A DNA stretch of 12,893 bases from positions 1 to 12,893 of the forward strand of contig JAGUXD010000137.1 in assembly GCA_020062035.1 (NCBI GenBank), given 5' to 3'. Below, piece after piece: positions 7,757 to 12,893 of the stretch. Within the stretch, counting starts at the first letter, position 1; each line of letters opens with the position of its first letter. A program made the position numbers and the translations under genes. The stretch comes from Candidatus Brocadiia bacterium (GTDB lineage: Bacteria > Planctomycetota > MHYJ01 > JACQXL01). The notes below the pieces were generated by a model that worked only from the letters and a program-made list of their open reading frames with translations, made no database searches and was not told where the DNA came from.

Positions 7757-8236
7757 ATGAGTATGCTCAAACTATCAATTGTATTCTTTTTGGGCTTATT
7801 ACTCTTGTCATTTAATACTTGCGATAGTAAAATCCCGCCACAGACCACTTCAACGAAAGCGCCTAACTTCACACTTAAAGACCTATCAGGCAACGAAGTA
7901 GCCCTCACAAAACTTATCGGCTCAAAGCCGCTGGTCCTGAATTTCTGGGCATCGTGGTGCCCTACCTGTGTTAAAAAACTGCCGCAACTTATGGACATTT
8001 ACAATAACGCAATGGATAAGTTCAGTCTGGTTGGTATCAACCTTGACAGGCGATTAGCCGATGCGCAGATATATGTCCAAAAGCATAATATCAATTTTAC
8101 CAATCTTCATGATGATGGTGGGAAAATATCCGCTCTTTACGGTGTTTTCGGCATTCCGACGATGATGATAATTAACTCACAAGGTGAGATAATCAACAGG
8201 AACGCATCTATTGATGATATTAAATTGCTAAAGTAG
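7757..8236 (+). CDS. Exported TlpA/ResA-like thiol-disulfide protein
   Basis: A 159-residue protein with an N-terminal hydrophobic segment (about 4-20), then an AhpC/TSA-thioredoxin fold. APNFTLKDLSG is the family start, the active site is WCPTC (Cys68, Cys71), and the cis-Pro is Pro134 in FGIPT. The hydrophobic segment ends FNTC. Cys22 could be lipidated, but the residues before it do not fit a standard lipobox, so an uncleaved anchor or ordinary signal peptide is equally possible. It would reduce extracytoplasmic thiols, such as apocytochrome haem motifs, using electrons from the adjacent ccdA. An ATG at 7763 is an alternative start. The C-terminus is short, and its last 9 bases overlap the end of priA on the other strand. 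Confidence 0.9.
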   Translation: MSMLKLSIVFFLGLLLLSFNTCDSKIPPQTTSTKAPNFTLKDLSGNEVALTKLIGSKPLVLNFWASWCPTCVKKLPQLMDIYNNAMDKFSLVGINLDRRLADAQIYVQKHNINFTNLHDDGGKISALYGVFGIPTMMIINSQGEIINRNASIDDIKLLK

Positions 8237-10315
8237 ATTCATCGGGTCAGTATCTATAGAAACAAAGACACCGCCTTTAGCAAACGGCACCCTGAATATC
8301 TCCTTGAGTGGCTTTTGAACCTGCCAGACATCCTTTACTTTCAGGACCAGATGCCAGCGATATTTGTTTCTTATCTTAAGAATAGGTGCCGGTGCGGGTC
8401 CCAAGACCTCTACATCGCAGGATTGAATAAACGACGACAATTTCTCCGAGATTACCTTTGCATATCGCTCTATTGACTGCTTTGCTTTTACCTCGTCTTT
8501 GGCAGTTACTAATATCCTGATAAGATGGCGGAAAGGCGGGTAATTCAGTTCGCTTCTGTAAAGTAATTCCTGTCTGGCAAAGCCGTCATAGTCGTGCCTT
8601 GCGCCTGCAACTATACTATAATGACTCGGATTTACTGTTTGCACGATTACTCTTCCACCCTTAGGTCCCCTGCCGGTTCTCCCAGCGACCTGCGTAACCA
8701 ACTGGAATGTCCGTTCAGCAGAGCGAAAATCCTTCAGATATAAGACAGTATCAGCAGAGACCACGCCAACTAAAGTAACATTCGGATAATCCAGGCCCTT
8801 GGCAATCATCTGTGTTCCGACCAGAACATCGGTCTCGCCTGTATAAAAAGTATGGAGCGTTTCCTTATAAAGTTTCTTTTTCCTCATCGCATCGCTATCC
8901 ATTCGGCTGATGGACAGTTTCTCTTTTGCTAAAACCTGAGTAAAATTAATCTCCCTCCATAATCTCTGTAATTCTTCTTCTACTCTTTCTGTCCCTGTTC
9001 CGATGAGTTTTATATTTGGATGACCGCAATCAGGACAAACCATCGGTAAATCATATCTCTGATTACAATAATGGCAGAGTGCCTTGTTAAATTGCTTATG
9101 ATAAGCAAGCGTAATCTGACATCTCTGGCATCGCATTATAAAACCACACCTGAAACATTTTATCATCGTAATAAAACCCCTGCGGTTAAGAAAGAGTATT
9201 ACCTGATTCCCTGCTAATATCTCGTCCTGAATATTCAGTTCCAATTTTCTGGAGAACGGATTAGATGGTCTTTTAGGGTCTATTTCTACAAGCATATTTA
9301 CTACTTCTACTTCAGGCAAAGGTTTTTTCTCTATTCGTTCAGGTAACACAAGACGGTGATATCTGCCGGAAAGAGAGCGATAATATGACTCTAAAGAAGG
9401 AGTAGCAGAGCCCAGAATCACGAGAGCGTTCTCTAATCTTGCCCTTTCTATTGCTACTTCTCGGACATTATATAAAGGCGTTGACGGTTGCTTGAAACTC
9501 GTCTCGTGTTCTTCATCAATTACAATCAGTCCTAATGCTCTAATCGGTGCAAAGATAGCAGAGCGAGCCCCAATCACCACCGATACCTCACCTTTCCTAA
9601 TCCGATGCCATTGTTCTTTCCTCTGCTTATCAGTCAGATGACTGTGTAAGACCGCGACTTCATCCCCGAAACGCGCCCTGAACCACTGAACCGTCTGCGG
9701 TGTCAGAGATATTTCAGGCACTAAAACAATCGTCTGCCTACCTGATTCCTTTACCCGTGCCATTACTTGTAGATAGACCTCGGTCTTTCCGCTACCAGTA
9801 ATACCGTGTAATAAAAACACTCTGGAACCCTTGAACCCTTGTCCCGATGTATATCGGGATGAACTTTTATCTATGGTTTCTAATATCTTATCAAATGCCT
9901 CTTGTTGATATGTAGTAAGAACAAATGGTTCTGTTCTCTGGACCGGTTCAGAAAAAGGGTCTACTAATTTTGACTTTTTGGTATGCATTGATTTAGTGAT
10001 TTTTCTAACTCCGCTTGGCAGGGCGCACTCAATTGCCTGACCGTATGAACAAAAATAATAATCAGCAATCCAGCGACAGAGAGAAAGCATCTCTTCTGTC
10101 AGAAGTGGCTCCGGGTCTATTACTTCTTCTATGTCTTTGAGAGATGAGACAGGAGATGTATCAGAGAACCCGATGCAATATCCGAGAGATGACCGTTTTC
10201 CGAAAGGCGCCCTTACACGAGCACCTATCTTTAATATACCCTGCAGACCATCAGGAATCAGATAATGGAAACACTTATCCAGAGGCACAGGAAAAACAAT
10301 CTCTACATATCTCAT
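8228..10315 (-). CDS. priA: Primosomal replication restart helicase PriA
   Basis: A 695-residue superfamily 2 helicase that reloads the replisome at stalled forks. In order: the N-terminal fork-binding domain (about 1-110), Walker A GITGSGKT (171-178), the DEEH box (VIDEEHETSF), and the zinc module with CFRCGF, CQRC, CHYC and CPDC, making eight cysteines as in the family. The helicase C-lobe has GTQMIAKGLDYP and QVAGRTGRG, and a C-terminal domain follows. All catalytic motifs are intact. Residues 151-165 (SSSRYTSGQGFKGSR), just before the Walker A strand, are an apparent in-frame insertion encoded by a palindrome plus a tandem 8-mer. The start ATG is 9 bases after a TATAAT and lacks a Shine-Dalgarno, predicting a leaderless mRNA. 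Confidence 0.96.
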   Translation of the reverse strand: MRYVEIVFPVPLDKCFHYLIPDGLQGILKIGARVRAPFGKRSSLGYCIGFSDTSPVSSLKDIEEVIDPEPLLTEEMLSLCRWIADYYFCSYGQAIECALPSGVRKITKSMHTKKSKLVDPFSEPVQRTEPFVLTTYQQEAFDKILETIDKSSSRYTSGQGFKGSRVFLLHGITGSGKTEVYLQVMARVKESGRQTIVLVPEISLTPQTVQWFRARFGDEVAVLHSHLTDKQRKEQWHRIRKGEVSVVIGARSAIFAPIRALGLIVIDEEHETSFKQPSTPLYNVREVAIERARLENALVILGSATPSLESYYRSLSGRYHRLVLPERIEKKPLPEVEVVNMLVEIDPKRPSNPFSRKLELNIQDEILAGNQVILFLNRRGFITMIKCFRCGFIMRCQRCQITLAYHKQFNKALCHYCNQRYDLPMVCPDCGHPNIKLIGTGTERVEEELQRLWREINFTQVLAKEKLSISRMDSDAMRKKKLYKETLHTFYTGETDVLVGTQMIAKGLDYPNVTLVGVVSADTVLYLKDFRSAERTFQLVTQVAGRTGRGPKGGRVIVQTVNPSHYSIVAGARHDYDGFARQELLYRSELNYPPFRHLIRILVTAKDEVKAKQSIERYAKVISEKLSSFIQSCDVEVLGPAPAPILKIRNKYRWHLVLKVKDVWQVQKPLKEIFRVPFAKGGVFVSIDTDPMNLL
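9821..9865 (-). repeat. In-frame palindromic insert within priA
   Basis: The 45 bases encode PriA residues 151-165. They hold TCCCGAT-GTAT-ATCGGGA (plus strand 9842-9859, 7-bp stem, 4-base loop). On the minus strand AAGGGTTC then follows twice in tandem. The length is a multiple of three, so the frame is kept. The position is a linker between the N-terminal domain and the helicase core, where extra residues are tolerated. Confidence 0.6.
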
Positions 10316-10324
10316 AAAAATACA

Positions 10325-10350
10325 ATTATATAGCCTCCTATGAAAGTCAA
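10325..10350 (-). promoter_or_regulatory. Candidate priA promoter with -35 in the repeat arm
   Basis: On the minus strand TTGACT (10350-10345), which is the outer end of the left repeat arm, is followed after 14 bases by a consensus TATAAT (10330-10325). The priA ATG lies 9 bases further with no Shine-Dalgarno. The 14-base spacer is short, so the -35 is less sure than the -10. Confidence 0.5.
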
Positions 10351-10447
10351 GGAAATCTTGCTACAGAGGACACAGAGACGGAATTTATTTATAATCCCAG
10401 AGGGACTCTGTGAACTCTGTGCCTCTGTGGCAAGATTTCCTTGACTT
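10344..10447. repeat. 104-bp inverted-repeat element (MITE-like)
   Basis: The terminal arms at 10344-10369 and 10422-10447 are 26 bp each and complementary with one mismatch. They read AAGTCAAGGAAATCTTGC... and end ACAGAGG. The inner parts carry further CACAGAG/CTCTGTG repeats that can extend the hairpin with bulges. No coding capacity and no clear target-site duplication are seen. Sequences rich in CTCTGTG and CCTCTGTGG are common dispersed repeats in environmental genomes, so a non-autonomous mobile repeat is likely. It sits between the divergent priA and radC' genes, and its ends supply TTGACT on both sides. Confidence 0.75.
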
Positions 10448-10469
10448 CGGACGTGATTTGGCGTAGAAT
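10441..10469 (+). promoter_or_regulatory. Promoter for the radC fragment / restriction locus
   Basis: TTGACT (10441-10446, in the right arm of the inverted repeat), a 17-base spacer and TAGAAT (10464-10469) form a good sigma-70 promoter. The ATG at 10479 starts 9 bases after the -10 with no Shine-Dalgarno, so the transcript should be leaderless. Confidence 0.65.
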
Positions 10470-10478
10470 GATAAAAAT

Positions 10479-10589
10479 ATGAAATCGGACAAAACCAACT
10501 GTCGGCATCCTGGCGGGAAATTATTGGCTCTGGGTGCGGAGAAACTTACGGATTCCGAATTATTGGCAATTCTGATAGGTGATTTCTGA
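10479..10589 (+). pseudogene. radC: N-terminal fragment of RadC
   Basis: A 36-codon frame ends in TGA. Its residues 14-34 (GKLLALGAEKLTDSELLAIL and the next few) match the conserved N-terminus of RadC, in which a PREKLL...LGxExLSDxELLAILL...GTG stretch opens the UPF0758 domain. The match stops at AILIG and is followed by DF and a stop. The helix-hairpin-helix remainder and the JAB-like metal-binding domain (HNHPSG) are absent here and are not seen downstream to the window end. It keeps its own promoter, so a short peptide may still be made. The likely history is that the restriction locus arrived inside radC and the remainder was lost or lies elsewhere. Confidence 0.7.
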
Positions 10590-10615
10590 AACAATAAATT
10601 GGGGGGGAATAATAA

Positions 10616-10975
10616 GTGCAATTTAATGAGTTCAAAGAAGAGTTTTACCTCTTATATAATCAGTATAAAATTAACTGGGAGGTTTATGGATTCCTGAGCA
10701 GGGATGATAAGATTTATGCCCTTGGTTCTGATACCAAAGTTCTTTCCACAGTCTTTGAACTTCTATGAGCTCCATTGATACGAGAAATCGCCTCTAAACA
10801 CGGTTATCAGGTTGAAGAATCACCCCAAACTATTTATCCTGATTTTACTCTTTTAAAATCCCAAAAGGATAAAAATAAGATTGCGATTGATATTAAAACC
10901 ACTTATCGTCGGGGCGCTGATAAATCATTTGTTTATACACTCGGTTCATATACCTCGTTTTTGCGGAATAAATAA
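10616..10975 (+). pseudogene. EcoRV-like type II restriction endonuclease, broken by a nonsense codon and C-terminal loss
   Basis: Starting at GTG 10616, 8 bases after GGGGGGG (10601-10607), the frame matches the N-terminal half of EcoRV. KIYALGSDTKVLSTVFEL parallels KIYPLGSDTKVLSTIFEL, HGYQVEE parallels HGYIVEE, and YPDFTL, KIAIDIKTTY and TLGSYTSFLRN follow. I recall the EcoRV sequence from memory. Codon 51 is TGA (10766-10768), where EcoRV has Ser. The frame resumes at once and ends at TAA 10973-10975 after codon 119. Asp76, Asp92 and Lys94 align with the EcoRV catalytic Asp74, Asp90 and Lys92. EcoRV is about 245 residues, so the half holding the recognition loop is missing, and no other frame restores it. 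A TTG at 10775 could restart translation, but the product would lack DNA recognition. Confidence 0.88.
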
Positions 10976-10982
10976 AAATAGA

Positions 10983-11011
10983 TTGACAGAACGGCTTATC
11001 AGAAGTATGCT
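10983..11011 (+). promoter_or_regulatory. Methyltransferase promoter, predicted leaderless
   Basis: TTGACA (10983-10988), a 17-base spacer and TATGCT (11006-11011) begin 7 bases after the stop of the broken endonuclease. The methyltransferase ATG (11019) is 7 bases after the -10 with no Shine-Dalgarno, so the predicted transcript starts at or next to the ATG. Confidence 0.65.
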
Positions 11012-11018
11012 TAAAACA

Positions 11019-11990
11019 ATGAAATATAAAACGAGAAAGCCCAAGAAACATTTAGTAAAAGAGGAAGCAGTTCAGTTCAAGCCCAATCCTTACCTTGATG
11101 TTAGATTGCTCCAGAGGGAGCGAAAGGTTAAGAACCGCATAGAAAAAGAGTTTATTCGGGGCGGGACTAAATACCAGGTCGTTCATCATTCGCCTGATAA
11201 ACCCGTGGATTTATCTAAATGGTCAAATAGAATTATCTGCAGTGATAGCGAGTCGGTATTAAAAGAAATCCCTAATGATTCCATAGATATTATTATCACC
11301 TCGCCGCCTTATAATTTTGGGTTAGATTATGATAGCGACCATAAGAATGATGCGGTTAAATGGGAAGATTATTTTGCTAAACTAAATAGAGTCTGGATAG
11401 AATGTGTCAGGGTATTGAAAATCGGTGGAAGGTTTTGCATCAATATCCAGCCCCTATTTTCAGATTACATCCCGACACATCATATGGTCTCTAAACAATT
11501 ATTAGACCTCGGGCTTCTGTGGAAAGGCGAGATTCTCTGGGAAAAGAATAATTATAATTGCAAATATACGGCTTGGGGCAGTTGGTGCAGTCCGAGTATG
11601 CCTTACCTGAAATATACATGGGAGTTTGTAGAAATATTCTGCAAGGGGTCTCATAAAAAGTTCGGTTCATCTAACAAGATTGACATCAGAGGCGATGAGT
11701 TCAAGAAATGGGTCTATGCCAAATGGGTTATCGCGCCTGAAAGGAATATGAAAGAATTCGGGCATCCGGCGATGTTCCCCGAAGAATTAATAACACGGTT
11801 ATTAAAACTATTCAGTTATCAGGACGATGTGGTATTAGACCCCTTTAATGGCGCCGGAACAACTACCGCCGTAGCTAAAAAACTATCCCGGAAATATATC
11901 GGCATTGATATTTCAGATGAATATTGTAAAAAGGCAGAAGACCGCCTCAAGAAAACATCTGTTGAAACGAGTTTATTCCAGAGAGTATGA
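11019..11990 (+). CDS. Beta-class DNA methyltransferase (N4-cytosine or N6-adenine), type II R-M
   Basis: A 323-residue amino-methyltransferase. Catalytic motif IV TSPPYNFG is at 94-101, and the AdoMet motif I DPFNGAGTTT is at 274-283, followed by YIGIDIS. The order IV before I defines the beta class. GSWCSP (187-192) lies between them, and the intervening region should carry the target recognition segment. A basic N-terminus of about 65 residues precedes the catalytic core. The SPPY form is common in N4-cytosine enzymes but also occurs in N6-adenine ones, so base specificity is open. The ORF is open upstream to 10881, but that part overlaps the endonuclease relic, and ATG 11019 sits just after a good promoter. 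It overlaps the next gene by 4 bases. EcoRV's own methylase is alpha class, so this is not its usual partner. Confidence 0.92.
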   Translation: MKYKTRKPKKHLVKEEAVQFKPNPYLDVRLLQRERKVKNRIEKEFIRGGTKYQVVHHSPDKPVDLSKWSNRIICSDSESVLKEIPNDSIDIIITSPPYNFGLDYDSDHKNDAVKWEDYFAKLNRVWIECVRVLKIGGRFCINIQPLFSDYIPTHHMVSKQLLDLGLLWKGEILWEKNNYNCKYTAWGSWCSPSMPYLKYTWEFVEIFCKGSHKKFGSSNKIDIRGDEFKKWVYAKWVIAPERNMKEFGHPAMFPEELITRLLKLFSYQDDVVLDPFNGAGTTTAVAKKLSRKYIGIDISDEYCKKAEDRLKKTSVETSLFQRV

Positions 11991-12694
11991 GCATGAAGTC
12001 GTCAAAAGGCGTCCAATCGCTTATCAATGCCTACGAATTCCTGGTTAAAGGCATTGACTCAAAGGCAAAGGATTCAGAAGACCGTGCCTATGGCGGTATT
12101 ATCAGGGCCGGCAAGGGAATGCTGGTTGAAAGTTTAGGAAAGAGTTTGGTAGAAATTGCGTGGAAAGAATTAGGTAACAAACCCGTAAGATTATCCACTG
12201 AAAGACAGACCGTAAAAATCCCATTAAATGAAATGTATCTCAATAGAATCAAAAGCCCAGAGGTTAAAAAATATATCAAGGATAATATCAAGGATTTTTA
12301 CTATCTGCTTAAAACCGATATTCATGTTTATATAGACGGGAAATTCAAGATTGCAATGGAGTGCAAGGCATACACGGAAAATGCGATGCTCAAGAGAATC
12401 TTGGTTGATTTCACATTATTCAAGCAGGTTTACCCTGATTTATCCTTTGTCTTACTGCAATTAGAAAGTCAGTCAGGCGGAGATTACTCATCGTTAAACA
12501 GCATCAAATATGGAAGTCCTTCTACTCATACATTGCTGTCATATTTTGATATTGACTTGAATATCCTCACACTGCTTGAGGGAGAAAGAAAGGTTGATAA
12601 GCCGATACACAAACCGGAATGTTACAAGTCACTGAGAGCCGAAAGCATCTTGACCGTACTTGAGGTTATAAAAAACTTATTATCTATATACTAA
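11987..12694 (+). CDS. Probable PD-(D/E)xK restriction endonuclease, family unknown
   Basis: A 235-residue protein I cannot assign to a named family. It starts ATGA, overlapping the methyltransferase stop by 4 bases, so the two are translationally coupled. The best nuclease signature is TDIHVYI at 110-116, followed by MECKAYT at 124-130. Asp111, Glu125 and Lys127 give a D-x13-ExK arrangement on two predicted strands, as in the PD-(D/E)xK fold, and Glu49 in an N-terminal helix could be a further metal ligand. A strand-rich stretch (LSFVLLQLE) and a C-terminal leucine-rich helix follow. There is no signal peptide or membrane segment. Context beside a beta-class methyltransferase makes it the likely cognate endonuclease. 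An alternative start is ATG 11993. No terminator is visible after the stop. Confidence 0.7.
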   Translation: MSMKSSKGVQSLINAYEFLVKGIDSKAKDSEDRAYGGIIRAGKGMLVESLGKSLVEIAWKELGNKPVRLSTERQTVKIPLNEMYLNRIKSPEVKKYIKDNIKDFYYLLKTDIHVYIDGKFKIAMECKAYTENAMLKRILVDFTLFKQVYPDLSFVLLQLESQSGGDYSSLNSIKYGSPSTHTLLSYFDIDLNILTLLEGERKVDKPIHKPECYKSLRAESILTVLEVIKNLLSIY

Positions 12695-12893
12695 ACTCTT
12701 GCGAAATGGGAAAAAACTTGATTCTAAATCCATCCAGTGTATTTATGAAAACAGAGAGGGATAGAAAGGATATTATCCTGCAAAAGGACATTCGGACAAC
12801 GAGGCATCGTGGTTTTTAATCGGCATGACCTTATCGCCAAGCTCAAAGACCCCAGTCAAGGCGACTACCGCCAAGCGCATGACCTAAGTATAC
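12695..12893. other. Unassigned window end with short competing frames
   Basis: No recognised gene is present. On the plus strand a 37-codon frame (ATG 12706 to TAA 12819) is possible. From GTG 12809, with GAGG at 12801-12804, another frame reads VVFNRHDLIAKLKDPSQGDY and continues past the window edge. On the minus strand an ATG near 12880 opens 35 codons ending near 12774. The last 110 bases look richer in G+C than the restriction genes before them. I see no radC remainder, transposase or tRNA here. Confidence 0.3.

Noticed and set aside
10385..10621. 78-codon minus-strand ORF upstream of priA
   Set aside because: It is a translation of the inverted-repeat element and of the antisense strand of the radC fragment, with no family match and no ribosome site.
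10766..10768. TGA recoded as an amino acid in this organism
   Set aside because: queD, the radC fragment and the methyltransferase all end in TGA at expected positions, and no other gene here has an in-frame TGA.
10881..11018. Longer methyltransferase N-terminus from 10881
   Set aside because: These codons overlap the EcoRV-like frame, where the similarity is in the other frame, and the promoter at 10983-11011 lies downstream of that start.
10976..11018. Rest of the EcoRV-like protein in another frame
   Set aside because: All three frames after the TAA were read, and none resembles the EcoRV sequence after TSFIRNN, so a frameshift does not explain the truncation.
12695..12893. Remainder of radC at the right side of the restriction locus
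   Set aside because: No frame shows the RadC continuation (GTG-type loop, helix-hairpin-helix or HNHPSG motif).
1..12893. CRISPR array, tRNA or rRNA genes, transposase or integrase
   Set aside because: No regularly spaced repeats, cloverleaf-like segments, rRNA motifs or recombinase motifs were seen on either strand.

Overview
The window looks like chromosomal DNA of an AT-rich, uncultivated bacterium. It combines a respiratory complex II operon, an McsA/McsB arginine-kinase pair, a thiol-redox cluster and dispersed short palindromes or inverted repeats of the kind seen in many environmental genomes. The lineage cannot be fixed from this sequence. A candidate phylum with McsAB and sdhDCAB, such as Omnitrophota or a relative, is only a guess. 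TGA is a normal stop here: it ends queD, the methyltransferase and the radC fragment.

Layout. Positions 1-4378 are on the minus strand and read glmS, sdhD, sdhC, sdhA and the first 11 codons of sdhB, which is cut by the window edge. A roughly 100-bp divergent promoter region (4379-4481) separates glmS from the plus-strand run queD-mcsA-mcsB-ferredoxin-thioredoxin-ccdA-tlpA (4482-8236). The last gene converges on priA (8228-10315, minus) with a 9-bp tail overlap. Upstream of priA is a 104-bp inverted-repeat element (10344-10447). Beyond it lie a 36-codon N-terminal fragment of radC, a broken EcoRV-type restriction endonuclease gene, an intact beta-class DNA methyltransferase gene and an overlapping gene for a probable PD-(D/E)xK nuclease. 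The final 200 bases hold no gene I can identify.

How the genes fit together. SdhDCAB form succinate dehydrogenase/fumarate reductase, co-oriented with glmS (amino-sugar synthesis). McsA and McsB mark proteins with phosphoarginine for degradation. Ferredoxin, a CHTC thioredoxin-like protein, the two-cysteine membrane carrier CcdA and an exported CPTC TlpA-like protein look like a route moving reducing equivalents across the membrane. The methyltransferase and its overlapping partner look like a complete type II restriction-modification pair of unassigned specificity. The EcoRV-like gene beside them is a relic.

The most interesting points are: (1) the EcoRV homologue, with catalytic residues intact but an in-frame TGA and loss of the DNA-recognition half; (2) the overlapping methyltransferase/nuclease pair, whose nuclease family I cannot place; (3) a recurrent promoter layout in which the -10 box ends 7-13 bases before the ATG with no Shine-Dalgarno, predicting leaderless mRNAs; (4) an inverted-repeat element whose two ends supply outward -35 boxes to priA and radC'; and (5) a palindromic in-frame insert in PriA that resembles the palindrome between sdhA and sdhB.
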